From Helicobacter sp. 13S00482-2 (GTDB lineage: Bacteria > Campylobacterota > Campylobacteria > Campylobacterales > Helicobacteraceae), in assembly GCF_002272795.1 (NCBI RefSeq), contig NZ_MLAT01000002.1, forward strand, positions 1 to 64,000: a stretch of 64,000 nucleotides of DNA. The letters are read 5' to 3'. The translations under genes were made by a program, and so were the position numbers. This document shows positions 56,254-64,000 of this stretch, one piece after another. Under the pieces are notes generated by a model. It searched no databases. It was not told the origin of the DNA and saw nothing but the letters and a program-made list of their open reading frames with translations. The first letter of the stretch is position 1. Each line of letters starts with the position of its first letter.

Positions 56254-56365
56254 AAAGAATGCAGCAATTGTTTTCTTCCTTTGGTTTGACATTTTTAATT
56301 TCAAGTTCTTTTTCATTATCAAACCCCATTATTCTTAATGCCCTACTTAGTGAATCCACTACCAT
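56254..56365 (-). pseudogene. Integrase 5' fragment, copy 1 (DUF4102-type tyrosine recombinase)
   Basis: Reading leftward, NEKELEIKNVKPKEE matches the N-terminal arm-binding domain pattern of P4-type integrases (typically LTDLEIKNAKPKEK). What follows (ILLDKSLEVSW) is only faintly similar. The remaining catalytic part (R...HxxR...Y) is absent. Copy 2 is about 265 bases closer to the tRNA. Confidence 0.5.
56278..56309. repeat. 32-bp direct repeat, copy 1
   Basis: These bases match 56544-56575 at 30 of 32 positions. The repeat encodes, on the minus strand, the ELEIKN(V/A)KPKE segment of an integrase N-terminus, so two related integrase genes or a duplication once existed here. Confidence 0.85.
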
Positions 56366-56505
56366 TAGTTTTTGAATTTACTACAGAATAAAGATCCATT
56401 CACCTTAACTAGTAAAATCTTGATTTTATTTAGAATGTTTATTGTCTGAATGTTGATAGTGAGATAGATTTTTATTGCGATCTTTTATCTCACTGTAAGG
56501 TATGA

Positions 56506-56580
56506 TTATGGTCTTTTATGTCTGATAAGAAATAATCTTTTTTCTTTTGGTTTGGCATTTTTAATTTCAAGTTCTGTCAT
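56506..56580 (-). pseudogene. Integrase 5' fragment, copy 2 (DUF4102-type tyrosine recombinase)
   Basis: From an ATG at 56580 the frame reads MTELEIKNAKPKEKR, an excellent match to the start of P4-type integrases, which normally continue with a SDGGGLYL motif. Here it degenerates to LFLIRHKRP and a stop. The gene points away from tRNA-fMet, the usual orientation for an integrase at a tRNA attachment site. Confidence 0.65.
56544..56575. repeat. 32-bp direct repeat, copy 2
   Basis: This is the second copy of the integrase-derived repeat; two mismatches separate it from copy 1 at 56278-56309. Confidence 0.85.
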
Positions 56581-56647
56581 TGATAGCCTTTTTTATAAAA
56601 TCAAGACAACTCACAAATGCCTTTAGTTTGAACTAGATGCAATAAAG

Positions 56648-56706
56648 TGGTTACAAAACAAGAGGTTATAAAATTATAGCCATTTTTGTCTCCGTTTTTG
56701 TAACCA
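56648..56706. repeat. 11-bp inverted repeat before tRNA-fMet
   Basis: TGGTTACAAAA (56648-56658) is the exact reverse complement of TTTTGTAACCA (56696-56706), with 37 bases between. A T-rich run follows the right arm. It could be a recombinase site, an element end or a weak terminator. Confidence 0.6.
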
Positions 56707-56721
56707 TTTTTTATTGACTAC

Positions 56722-56839
56722 AATATACTATGAATGGGTTGCAATATACTATGAAATGCAATGAAAATATTAGAAAATAGTTAATCAGGGTTGTTGTTTA
56801 TGAGATTTGGGGTAATCAATAGGAGATAATATACTATGA
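56722..56839. repeat. Three 12-bp direct repeats (AATATACTATGA) before tRNA-fMet
   Basis: AATATACTATGA occurs at 56722-56733, 56743-56754 and 56828-56839. The first two extend to CAATATACTATGAA and are 21 bases apart, about two helical turns. Such phased short repeats next to an attachment site are what integrase or excisionase arm sites look like, but no intact integrase remains here. Confidence 0.65.
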
Positions 56840-56863
56840 TTGAATAGAAAAGGAAAGTTGTGA

Positions 56864-56940
<77 letters not shown>

Positions 56941-56975
56941 ATAAAATTGTATTATCAATAGAAGATCTAAAGAAA

Positions 56976-57050
56976 TGGCTGGGGTAAAAGGATTCGAACC
57001 TCTGAATGCCTGGACCAAAACCAGGTGCCTTACCGCTTGGCGATACCCCA
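56976..57050 (-). tRNA. tRNA-Gln (TTG)
   Basis: The 75-base cloverleaf begins TGGGGTATCGCC, has anticodon TTG in loop TTTTGGT, T-loop TTCGAAT and encoded CCA. It lies 35 bases upstream of tRNA-fMet on the same strand, so both are probably one transcript. Confidence 0.97.
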
Positions 57051-57130
57051 ACAAATAAACTCAATGAAATGCATTGAGGTCAGAATTATAGTGGTTTTAT
57101 TAAATATTGTCAATAAAAATAATCTTAAGG

Positions 57131-57136
57131 TATAAT
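57131..57136 (+). promoter_or_regulatory. -10 promoter element of ribBA
   Basis: TATAAT preceded by AAGG lies 28 bases before the ribBA ATG, giving a leader of about 20 bases with GAAGGA as ribosome site. No FMN riboswitch fits in this short space. Confidence 0.6.
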
Positions 57137-57164
57137 GACAATCAAAAAGCACTGAAGGAAAAAG

Positions 57165-58190
57165 ATGTCTTTAGAGAGAGTAAAAGGGGCTATAAACGCA
57201 ATCAAAAATGGTGAAATGATTATAGTTATGGATGATGAAGATAGAGAAAATGAAGGCGATTTGGTCATGGCAGGTATTTTTTCTACTCCTGAAAAAATAA
57301 ACTTTATGGCACAAGAAGCTAGGGGACTTATCTGTGTTTCTATTACTAAAAAAATCGCCCAAAAACTTGATCTACCACCAATGGTTAGCAACAATAGCTC
57401 TAATCACGAAACGGCCTTCACGGTCTCTATTGATGCAAAAGAAGCCAAAACTGGAATATCAGCCTTTGAACGTGATCTCACTATTAGACTAATGTGTGAT
57501 GAAAATACCTCTCCTGATGATTTTGTCAAACCTGGTCACATATTTCCCCTAATTGCAAAGGATGGTGGGGTTTTAGTAAGAACAGGACACACAGAAGCAA
57601 GTGTTGATATCTGCAAGATTGCAGGTCTTAAGCCAGTAAGTGTTATCTGTGAAATTATGAAAGAAGATGGTACTATGGCAAAAAGAGGAGATAAATTTTT
57701 AATAGATTTTTCTCAAAAACACAATCTTAAAACCCTCTATGTCTCAGATCTCATCAGTTACAGACTTCAAAATGAAACTCTCATAGACATTATCTCAAAA
57801 GAGAAGGTAAATTTTTTAGAGACTCCTTGTGAGAAAATTACCTTTGAAGATCATCTGAAAAGACGGCATTATGCATTTAAAATCAATACGCACAACGCCC
57901 CTATCATTCGATTTCATAAAATCACGACCGATTATGAGCTTCTAAGCGATACACAAGCTTATGAATATCTGATGCGATCAATTATCAAAATCAAGCAAGA
58001 AGGTGGGTATATTATTTTTATGAATGATGATATGAATAAATCTGACCTTATTAAGGGCTTTGGAATAGGAGCACAGATCTTAAGACTACTAAATGTTTGC
58101 GATTTTAAACTCATCAGTTCAAACAGCACCCGAGAATATAATGCCATAAGCGGATTTAATTTGAGATTATTGGAATATATCGAAGTTTAA
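57165..58190 (+). CDS. ribBA: 3,4-dihydroxy-2-butanone-4-phosphate synthase with degenerate GTP cyclohydrolase II domain
   Basis: Residues about 1-200 of this 341-residue protein are a complete RibB domain (VMDDEDRENEGDLVMAG, ISAFERDLTIRLM, RTGHTEASVDICKIAGLKPV). The C-terminal part (about 205-341) aligns in layout with RibA but lacks the zinc-binding Cys cluster (CLTGD) and the GTP-binding RxEGRG segment, so it is unlikely to be an active cyclohydrolase. Such short or decayed RibBA proteins occur in epsilonproteobacteria. It is convergent with cmoA (4-base overlap of ends). Confidence 0.9.
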   Translation: MSLERVKGAINAIKNGEMIIVMDDEDRENEGDLVMAGIFSTPEKINFMAQEARGLICVSITKKIAQKLDLPPMVSNNSSNHETAFTVSIDAKEAKTGISAFERDLTIRLMCDENTSPDDFVKPGHIFPLIAKDGGVLVRTGHTEASVDICKIAGLKPVSVICEIMKEDGTMAKRGDKFLIDFSQKHNLKTLYVSDLISYRLQNETLIDIISKEKVNFLETPCEKITFEDHLKRRHYAFKINTHNAPIIRFHKITTDYELLSDTQAYEYLMRSIIKIKQEGGYIIFMNDDMNKSDLIKGFGIGAQILRLLNVCDFKLISSNSTREYNAISGFNLRLLEYIEV

Positions 58191-58915
58191 GATTTTCTAG
58201 CAATAAGAGTAGCAAAATTCACCCATTTGAACAGTACTTCTATGCTCTTAAATCCTGCATTTTTGAGCATTTCTATATTTTCTTCTAAGGTATAAGGAAT
58301 AAGAACATTTTCTAAAGCTTCGCGTTTGGTGGTGATTTCGTTTTGCGTATACCCCTGTTCTTTTTTGTACGCATAATATCTTTCAATCATTTCTTTATCT
58401 AAGATCTTATCAAAGCTACTCATTTTTTCACTCATTATAAAAATTCCACCCTCTATGATGGCATCAAAAACTTTTTTAATGAGAGAATCCCTATTGATTG
58501 GCCGAACAAACTGTATGGTATAATTTGCGACAACCGAACAGGCACCATTAATATCGAAATTCAAAAAATCCTCACAAATAAAATCTATTTGTTTCCCATA
58601 AGTCTTTGCCTTTAATTGTGCTCTATCTATCATAGCACTAGAATTATCGATACCAATAAGTGAATTTTGATTATCTTGTTTTAATCTATCAGAAAGTTCA
58701 AGTAAAAAATTTCCCGTTGAACAACCTAGATCATATACAACACCTCTATTTTTTCCGATTTTTTCTAGAGAATTTTTTACAAAATCTACGCCAAGACCAA
58801 GAGATTGAGTATAAAAAGGTATCGAACGAGTAGCCATATCATCAAAAACACTTGCCACCCCTTCATCAAATTCAAATTGTTTTAAAGGAGATTTTAAAAA
58901 TATCTGATCTCTCAT
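58187..58915 (-). CDS. cmoA: Carboxy-S-adenosylmethionine synthase
   Basis: The 242-residue class I fold protein has FDEGVASVFDDMATRSIPFY at the N-terminus, GVVYDLGCSTGNFLLEL (SAM motif) and NYTIQFVRPINRDSLI, all close to CmoA. CmoA converts SAM and prephenate to carboxy-SAM, used by CmoB for tRNA wobble uridine modification. cmoB is not in the window. It starts immediately after the thiG stop. Confidence 0.9.
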   Translation of the reverse strand: MRDQIFLKSPLKQFEFDEGVASVFDDMATRSIPFYTQSLGLGVDFVKNSLEKIGKNRGVVYDLGCSTGNFLLELSDRLKQDNQNSLIGIDNSSAMIDRAQLKAKTYGKQIDFICEDFLNFDINGACSVVANYTIQFVRPINRDSLIKKVFDAIIEGGIFIMSEKMSSFDKILDKEMIERYYAYKKEQGYTQNEITTKREALENVLIPYTLEENIEMLKNAGFKSIEVLFKWVNFATLIARKS

Positions 58916-59698
58916 TTAAAGGTTTGCCATCCCAAAAATAGGTGAGCTCGGATCTGCATAGGATTTTTTCTCAATTCTCCCAGCTAAAAAACTTTTTCTC
59001 CCAGCTATAACTGCATATTTCATTGCTTCTGCCATCATTGCGGGGTTTTTAGCCATTGCAATAGCACTATTGGTTAATACTGCATCAGCCCCGAGCTCCA
59101 TTGCAATTGCAGCATCTGAAGCACAACCCACTCCAGCATCTACAATCACAGGAACCTTCACTGCTTCTTTAATAAAGCTAATATTATACTTATTTTGAAT
59201 TCCCAATCCACTTCCAATAGGAGCGGCCAATGGCATCACAGCAGCAGCCCCTGCATCCTCTAATCTTTTTGCAATAATGGGATCATCATTTGAATATGCA
59301 AGCACACAAAAACCTTCTTTTGCCAATATTTCACAAGCCTTAATCGTTTCTATCACATCAGGATAAAGAGTTTTTTTTGTATCTCCAATAATCTCAAGCT
59401 TAATAAAATCAATTCCTGTAGCTTCTCTAACAAGCCTAAAAAGCGTAATACTCTCCTGTGATGTTGTGCAACCTGCGGAATTTGGAAGAAACTGTACATT
59501 TGTATCTTTAAAATATTCTAATAAATTCTCCTGATTTTTATCTGTTATATTTACTCTTCTAACAGCAACTGTAATCATCTCTGCAGAAGAGGCCAAAGTT
59601 GCCTCTTTGGTGATTTGAAAATCTGTATATTTACCACTACCGACAATAAGTCTTGAATTGAATGTTTTATGGGCGATTTTTAACGTATCTGTTGTCAT
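58916..59698 (-). CDS. thiG: Thiazole synthase
   Basis: The 260-residue TIM-barrel enzyme makes the thiamine thiazole from DXP, glyoxyl imine and ThiS thiocarboxylate. The substrate Lys is in FIKLEIIGD (near residue 105). [26 protein letters not shown] and [17 protein letters not shown] are conserved. thiS, thiF and thiH are not adjacent. It runs directly into cmoA. Confidence 0.95.
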   Translation of the reverse strand: MTTDTLKIAHKTFNSRLIVGSGKYTDFQITKEATLASSAEMITVAVRRVNITDKNQENLLEYFKDTNVQFLPNSAGCTTSQESITLFRLVREATGIDFIKLEIIGDTKKTLYPDVIETIKACEILAKEGFCVLAYSNDDPIIAKRLEDAGAAAVMPLAAPIGSGLGIQNKYNISFIKEAVKVPVIVDAGVGCASDAAIAMELGADAVLTNSAIAMAKNPAMMAEAMKYAVIAGRKSFLAGRIEKKSYADPSSPIFGMANL

Positions 59699-59768
59699 TT
59701 TTTCCCTATACCTTTTAAGATTTTTTGTGTGATTATATCAAAACCATACAAATTGCTTGACACCATAA

Positions 59769-60962
59769 TTACTTCGATTTTAGTATCAAAAAGAGAAAAG
59801 CAATAACATAAAGCAATCCTCCAAAGATGCAAAACATTTTTATGAGTCCAAAATAGTACACTACAGGTTGAGTAATAATCGGGGATATAAATTGTCCCAT
59901 AAAAAGGGAGGCGGCCAAAAATCCATATGCCTTAGCTCTCTCGGTATCCTTTGCCAACCTAAAAAGCCAAGAGCTATTATTAACCATCATAAAGCCTAGC
60001 CCTGCTCCCATCAAAACAAATGCCACAAGTGTGGCAAAATAATTATGAAAAACTCCCACCGTCATAAAAGATGAACCTACTAGAAACAATCCTAAAAAAT
60101 GGATTTTAAAGATGCTCAAATAAATACGCAAACGATTGTAAAATAAAGAAAAAATTGCCATCGATACAGAAGCTACGGCCATAGATATACCCACTTTAGA
60201 TCCATCCATTCCAAGTGTATTGATAATAAAACTAGGGAGCTGGGTAGGGGCGACATAAAACATCGCCATACAAAATATACCTAGCAAATAAACTGGAACA
60301 AACTTTAAAAAATTAAACTTTCTATCTGAGTCATTTAACAAATCAGTATCTTTTTTTGCATTTACCTCACGAATCGGTTCAAATAACATAAAAATTGCAA
60401 AAATCAATATTACAACCCCCAAAAGATAGGCTAAAAATGGATAACGCCAATCAAGGTTAGACAAATACCCTCCAAGAATTAAAAATACCGCTCCTCCAAA
60501 TGCCATAAAAAAACCTTGCAAACTCAATGCTTTTTCTCTTTTTATCCCCACATAATAATCACTGAGCAAAACACTCACCCCTGTCATTAAAAATGCTGTA
60601 GAAATACCAAAAATAGCCCTAGAAATAAGTAATAAATAAATATTATCTAAAAAGAATCCGCTCGTTCCCATCACACTCCAAAGGATTAATGCAGGATATA
60701 TCAATTTCAGTCTTCCAAATCTCTCTAACATAAAACCTGATATAGGTGAAAAAATCATGATAAAAAGAGCAGGTAAAGTTAAAATAAGTTTGGATAAAAA
60801 ATCAATATTATCAACATGGGAAAAATGTTTTTCCAAAGCTGGCAAAGAAGGAGCTATAAGCGTACTTCCAAGAACGGTAGTGGCTGCGATTGAAAAAAGT
60901 GCTGTCTTGAAAATAAAGGTATCTACATTTCTTTTATTTGATGGCAAATTTTGTGTTTGCAT
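59769..60962 (-). CDS. MFS drug/proton antiporter-type transporter
   Basis: The 397-residue protein with 12 predicted helices contains the MFS loop motif GFMLERFGRLKLIYPAL near residue 60-75 and the antiporter-type segment GVSVLLSDYYVG. A six-plus-six arrangement is visible, with a polar linker (PIREVNAKKDTDLLN) near residue 190. I put the start at the ATG at 60962, preceded by GAGGG; the frame stays open 19 codons more. The substrate is unknown. Confidence 0.85.
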   Translation of the reverse strand: MQTQNLPSNKRNVDTFIFKTALFSIAATTVLGSTLIAPSLPALEKHFSHVDNIDFLSKLILTLPALFIMIFSPISGFMLERFGRLKLIYPALILWSVMGTSGFFLDNIYLLLISRAIFGISTAFLMTGVSVLLSDYYVGIKREKALSLQGFFMAFGGAVFLILGGYLSNLDWRYPFLAYLLGVVILIFAIFMLFEPIREVNAKKDTDLLNDSDRKFNFLKFVPVYLLGIFCMAMFYVAPTQLPSFIINTLGMDGSKVGISMAVASVSMAIFSLFYNRLRIYLSIFKIHFLGLFLVGSSFMTVGVFHNYFATLVAFVLMGAGLGFMMVNNSSWLFRLAKDTERAKAYGFLAASLFMGQFISPIITQPVVYYFGLIKMFCIFGGLLYVIAFLFLILKSK

Positions 60963-60990
60963 AATTTTGTCCCTCATAGAATAATTATCG

Positions 60991-61002
60991 TTGCATATGC
61001 AA
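60991..61002. promoter_or_regulatory. 12-bp palindrome upstream of the MFS gene
   Basis: TTGCATATGCAA is a perfect palindrome 29-40 bases before the MFS start codon and just past the sodB terminator. It may be an operator for a TetR- or MarR-type repressor, but no regulator gene is adjacent. Confidence 0.4.
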
Positions 61003-61018
61003 TCATTTTTTAAGTACA

Positions 61019-61048
61019 TAAAAAAACCCGCAATGAATAATGCGGGTT
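61019..61048 (-). terminator. Rho-independent terminator of sodB
   Basis: AACCCGCA pairs with TGCGGGTT (8-bp GC-rich stem, 8-base loop), followed on the minus strand by a run of T. It lies 17 bases after the sodB stop and isolates sodB from the MFS gene. Confidence 0.85.
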
Positions 61049-61064
61049 AATAAAGATTTAGAAG

Positions 61065-61703
61065 TTAAGATTTCTTGTGAAGATCGTTCATATAAAATCT
61101 TACTGAATTGATACCTTCTTTTTGTGCCCATTCATAAGCTTTTGAAACAAAATCCCAATTGATATGATTATAAAACTTCTCCAAATAAGTGGCTCTAGCA
61201 TTTTTATGATCTACATAATAAGCATGTTCCCAAACATCTACCACTAATACAGGTATTTTCCCTTCTGTAATGGGAGTGGCCGCATTGCTTGTTTGAACAA
61301 TTTCAAGCTTACCTGAAACCTTGTCATAAACAAGCCAACACCAACCAGAACCAAATAATGTTGTAGCAGTTTTTAAATAAATTTCTTTAAAGCTCTCTAG
61401 AGATCCAAAATCCCTCTTTATGGCTTCTTCAAAATCTAGGCTCATTTGTGTTTGTTTTGGAGCAATACAATCCCAATAAAAATCGTGATTATATACTTGT
61501 GCGGCATTATTGAATAGCCCAGCTTTTGATTTAGTTACAATATCAAATAATTCGCTATTGGAAAACTCTGTGCCCTCAATAAGATTATTAAGATTAGTTA
61601 TATAAGTCTGGTGATGTTTTCCGTAATGAAAATCAAACGTAACTGGACTCAAAAAATCTCCCATGCTGTCTTTAGTATAAGGTAATTTTCTTAATTCAAA
61701 CAT
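61065..61703 (-). CDS. sodB: Iron superoxide dismutase
   Basis: The 212-residue Fe/Mn-SOD has metal ligands in YGKHHQTYI (His27), YNHDFYWDCI (His near 75) and VDVWEHAYYVDHKNARATYL (Asp and His near 157-161). GSGWCWLV and the Gln context fit the Fe type, as in H. pylori SodB. It ends at a strong terminator. A weak Fur-like sequence (AAAATGATTATAA on the minus strand, 61743-61755 region) lies upstream. Confidence 0.95.
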   Translation of the reverse strand: MFELRKLPYTKDSMGDFLSPVTFDFHYGKHHQTYITNLNNLIEGTEFSNSELFDIVTKSKAGLFNNAAQVYNHDFYWDCIAPKQTQMSLDFEEAIKRDFGSLESFKEIYLKTATTLFGSGWCWLVYDKVSGKLEIVQTSNAATPITEGKIPVLVVDVWEHAYYVDHKNARATYLEKFYNHINWDFVSKAYEWAQKEGINSVRFYMNDLHKKS

Positions 61704-61799
61704 AATTGTCTCCTTTAATTGTGGTTGGTTAGTTTTAATGCCCTGGAATTATAATCATTTTAGCTTTATACTCAATAAATGAGAATAAAATTTATCCTA

Positions 61800-62051
61800 T
61801 CAATCCTTTATCTCTTTGAGCGAATGAAGCCATTGCAAATTTGATTCAATCTCGTTGCCACATTTTTGCAAAAGATTATCCCTAATAGAGGTCAGCGAAT
61901 CTATATCCAAAGACTTCATCATATGGACGTCTAAAGTGGTTTGAGTAAAAGAACTCTCAAGTCTATTTAAAAATGATTGTATTTCTGCAATTAACTCTTC
62001 CTTATTGATCACTTCGCCATTCTTATTTATGTGACTTTCAAGCATTTTCAA
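61800..62051 (-). CDS. Hypothetical 83-residue protein
   Basis: This short, charged, mostly helical protein with no signal peptide or recognised motif overlaps the end of the exonuclease gene by 14 bases on the same strand. The overlap suggests it is translated with it. The in-frame ATG two codons in (62045) is an alternative start. Confidence 0.6.
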   Translation of the reverse strand: MKMLESHINKNGEVINKEELIAEIQSFLNRLESSFTQTTLDVHMMKSLDIDSLTSIRDNLLQKCGNEIESNLQWLHSLKEIKD

Positions 62052-62865
62052 GCTCTTTTTCTATAGCTTTTACAAATACATCTGTATATCCCCTACCTTG
62101 AGGCATCTTTCGTCTGAACTCATCTAAAATACTAAAATAATCACCTAAAATCATTTCTCCTTTCAAGAGTTCATATTTTAAATATAACCAATAGGTATTC
62201 AAGACATCACTCTGACAATATTCATCAATTTTGGCGACTCTTTGAGATATTTCCATCTCCTTATCATAAAAAATTTTATATACTTGATCTCCACTCATAT
62301 CGTATTTTCCAGGTATATTAAGCATTGAACAAACATTATCAAGCTTGAGATTTCTTATGACTCCAAAATGACCCAAACTATCAAGCAAATCAGTATGAAA
62401 ACGTTCAGAAAATCTTTGGCGATAATTTTCCCATTTCGTTTTATTGAAGGCAGTATTATCTTGCTCGTAATATCCATGTGCGGATAAATTATATTTCATA
62501 GCTCTTAGCATTATCGTTGGTAAATCAAATCCCCTGCCATTAAAACTCACAAGCTTTGGTTGAGATTTATTGATAAATTTCAAAAAATCTTCAATAATCG
62601 ATTTTTCTGTGTCATTAGATAGTGGGTTGTTCGTTTTCCCAAAGTTCCCAACTTTTATGAAATGACCATATTCATCTGTAATCACACTAGCTATTGAAAT
62701 AATTTTATGCGAATAAATTGGCAAAAAATCACTCCCGCTTTTCTCTCTTTGTTCCTCCATCGCCATTTCACAAATTTCTATTTCAGAGATCTCCTGAGAG
62801 TTTGGAAAATTTTTTTGAATCATTTCAATATCTGGAACAGTTTCAATATCAAATACACAAATCAT
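62038..62865 (-). CDS. Predicted PolB-type 3'-5' exonuclease (RNase H fold)
   Basis: The 275-residue DEDD exonuclease has CVFDIETVPD (ExoI, Asp-Glu) at the N-terminus, KLVSFNGRGFDLPTIMLRA (ExoII, with the Asp of GFD) near residue 108 and KIDEYCQSDVLNTYWLYL (ExoIII, Tyr-x3-Asp) near 207. Such stand-alone PolB-like exonucleases are widespread; their role in repair or RNA processing is unsettled. The neighbour of sodB in H. pylori (HP0388, from memory) is of the same kind. Confidence 0.85.
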   Translation of the reverse strand: MICVFDIETVPDIEMIQKNFPNSQEISEIEICEMAMEEQREKSGSDFLPIYSHKIISIASVITDEYGHFIKVGNFGKTNNPLSNDTEKSIIEDFLKFINKSQPKLVSFNGRGFDLPTIMLRAMKYNLSAHGYYEQDNTAFNKTKWENYRQRFSERFHTDLLDSLGHFGVIRNLKLDNVCSMLNIPGKYDMSGDQVYKIFYDKEMEISQRVAKIDEYCQSDVLNTYWLYLKYELLKGEMILGDYFSILDEFRRKMPQGRGYTDVFVKAIEKELENA

Positions 62866-62868
62866 TAC

Positions 62869-63504
62869 TCATCCTTTATCTTGTTTTTTTCGTTTATCTT
62901 CATAATCAAAAACAGGCAAACCCATTTTATAATAAATTGCCAAAAGTCTCAAAATCACTCCACAAATTAAGGCAATAAAAGTCGCAATATAGATTTGAAT
63001 ACTCAGATATTCAATGAGTACATAATACAGTGTTGCAACAATCATGGCCACTCCAGCATAAAGCTCTTTTTGCAATACCAATGGAATGCGATTACAAAAA
63101 ATATCTCTCAAAACTCCTCCAAAAACCCCCGTAATAACAGCACTAGTGACAATAATAACAAATCCATACCCCATACTCCTAGCTATCTCTGCTCCAATGA
63201 TGCTAAAAAACACCAAACCCAAAGCATCTAGAAATAAAAATAACGCTTCAAATTTCACCATAACTGATGGAATTCTAGTGGTCAAAATAGCTCCAATGCA
63301 GATAATAACAATATAGTAAGGATTTTGAACCCAAGCAAGAGGGTAATGTCCAAAAAGAACATCTCGAATTGAACCACCACCAATAGCACTCACAAGAGCG
63401 ATAAATATGACACCAAAAAGATCCATTTTATGACGACCTGCAGCAAGTGCCCCGCTCATCCCTTCAGCTGTAATCCCGACAATATAAAGCATGCTCAATA
63501 ACAT
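62869..63504 (-). CDS. TRIC/UPF0126-family membrane channel protein
   Basis: The protein of about 211 residues has seven hydrophobic helices and two glycine-rich repeats, [16 protein letters not shown] and [15 protein letters not shown], the hallmark of UPF0126/prokaryotic TRIC cation channels. The frame is open 26 more codons upstream, but the ATG at 63504 matches the family length and the signal of the first helix. It ends 4 bases before the exonuclease gene start. Confidence 0.85.
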   Translation of the reverse strand: MLLSMLYIVGITAEGMSGALAAGRHKMDLFGVIFIALVSAIGGGSIRDVLFGHYPLAWVQNPYYIVIICIGAILTTRIPSVMVKFEALFLFLDALGLVFFSIIGAEIARSMGYGFVIIVTSAVITGVFGGVLRDIFCNRIPLVLQKELYAGVAMIVATLYYVLIEYLSIQIYIATFIALICGVILRLLAIYYKMGLPVFDYEDKRKKQDKG

Positions 63505-63846
63505 CACAACCCTAATTTCCAATAAAAATTGCCCGTAATATATCCAAAACAAATTTAAATTCAAAACAAACTTTTGATACAAACATAAAAAAATATAAAT
63601 TATTAAGTGAATGATTTGATTTCTTTTAAAATCAAATATTTTATCATTGAAATCATCTTAAGTTTATTTGATATTTTGATTTTCTAAATATTTATCTCCA
63701 CTGTAAAATAAACAAACCCGTAAGTCAATCAAAATAAAAAATAACATAAATAAGTCAAAATGAATTTACCTCCAAGTCTATAAGTTTCCTTTAGAATTTT
63801 TTTTGGTATGATGTCCCTGAGCCATAATCCATAGGAGGTTACAAAC

Positions 63847-64000
63847 GTGGAATTCAAAGATCTAGCTCAGTTTCAAAAAGCAAATAAAAAATTTCAGAAA
63901 CAAAGTCTAAAAATCGGTCTTGTTATGTTGTTTGCGATATCAATTAGTGTCATCGCTATTATTTTTGGAAATACTTCAAATGCTTTACTCTTGGTTTTTG
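63847..64000 (+). CDS. Unidentified inner-membrane protein, 5' part only
   Basis: A strong AGGAGG (63832-63838 region) precedes a GTG at 63847. The 51 codons visible encode a polar N-terminus (MEFKDLAQFQKANKKFQKQ) and one hydrophobic helix (about 22-41). The frame runs off the window. A short cytoplasmic tail followed by one membrane helix recalls TraE/VirB8-type proteins, but there is too little to name it. Confidence 0.6.
   Translation, partial: MEFKDLAQFQKANKKFQKQSLKIGLVMLFAISISVIAIIFGNTSNALLLVF

Larger units (their letters stand above)
55714..56863. other. Gene-poor remnant of an integrated element
   Basis: No intact gene is present in about 1150 bases. The region contains two integrase 5' fragments (56254-56365 and 56506-56580, minus strand) and a hairpin GGAGGA-AAA-TCCTCC at 56081-56095. 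It also holds a minus-strand remnant near 55895-56015 (MAVKLKKCKPKNKQ then, one frame away, KLQDELKIVHESLRTKIRDKLL) and clusters of short repeats next to tRNA-fMet. The overall picture is a degraded genomic island. Confidence 0.6.

Noticed and set aside
59699-59768. A TPP riboswitch upstream of thiG
   Set aside because: The 70-base gap lacks the CUGAGA and ACCUGA-type conserved elements.

Overview
The window is AT-rich chromosomal DNA of an epsilonproteobacterium, almost certainly a Helicobacter species other than H. pylori. The main evidence is blocks of gene order that match H. pylori as I remember it: cysteine-desulfurase-like/HIT/pheS/pheT/aroA/ispH/rpsA/serA; dciA-like/uvrC/hom/yraN/trxA/trxB; murB/fliQ; rlmB/rsmI/rpmE; yejA/yejB/trpS/bioC/secG/frr/pyrE/RDD; and sodB beside a PolB-type exonuclease. 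LPP20-family and futalosine-pathway (MqnD) genes, a RibBA with a degenerate second domain and an H. pylori-type Fur box fit the same group. The species cannot be fixed from the sequence alone.

Layout. 1-13025: an orphan two-partner-secretion transporter (TpsB), then a housekeeping block for tRNA charging, shikimate, isoprenoid, translation and serine synthesis. 13026-14447: a gene-free stretch built of decayed 52-68 bp repeats with a G10 tract, abutting a NYN/OST-HTH putative RNase. 14475-22779: FUSC membrane protein, a small lipoprotein, DciA-like protein, uvrC, hom, yraN, thioredoxin system and dapB. 22842-23448: a deleted type I restriction-modification locus that joins the 5' part of hsdM (with a G11 tract) to the 3' end of hsdR. 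23500-33009: tautomerase, barrel protein, murB, fliQ, a trpCF-trpB-trpA operon without trpE, trpG or trpD, an amidohydrolase and an aminotransferase. 33018-36599: a RodZ-like pair, two RNA methyltransferases and rpmE. 36675-46046: a Yej-type peptide ABC transporter whose genes are split (yejAB and yejEF) by a probably Fur-regulated TonB-dependent receptor, a CPBP protease and decayed DNA. 46244-55713: thiosulfate-uptake pair tsuAB, trpS, an LPP20-like lipoprotein, bioC-like gene, secG, frr, pyrE, RDD protein, atpB, thiE-like gene, a flavodoxin-fold oxidoreductase, mqnD and msrA. 55714-57050: a degraded integration site with two integrase 5' fragments, iterated short repeats, and tRNA-fMet and tRNA-Gln. 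57165-64000: ribBA, cmoA, thiG, an MFS transporter, sodB, a putative exonuclease, a TRIC-like protein and the start of one more gene.

Most of the window is conserved core metabolism. The accessory signals sit at four scars: the decayed repeat array next to the NYN protein, the hsdM/hsdR deletion, the insertion that splits yej, and the tRNA-fMet integration remnant. I did not find a complete, clearly new multi-gene system. The repeat array beside the NYN/OST-HTH protein is the best candidate for something undescribed.
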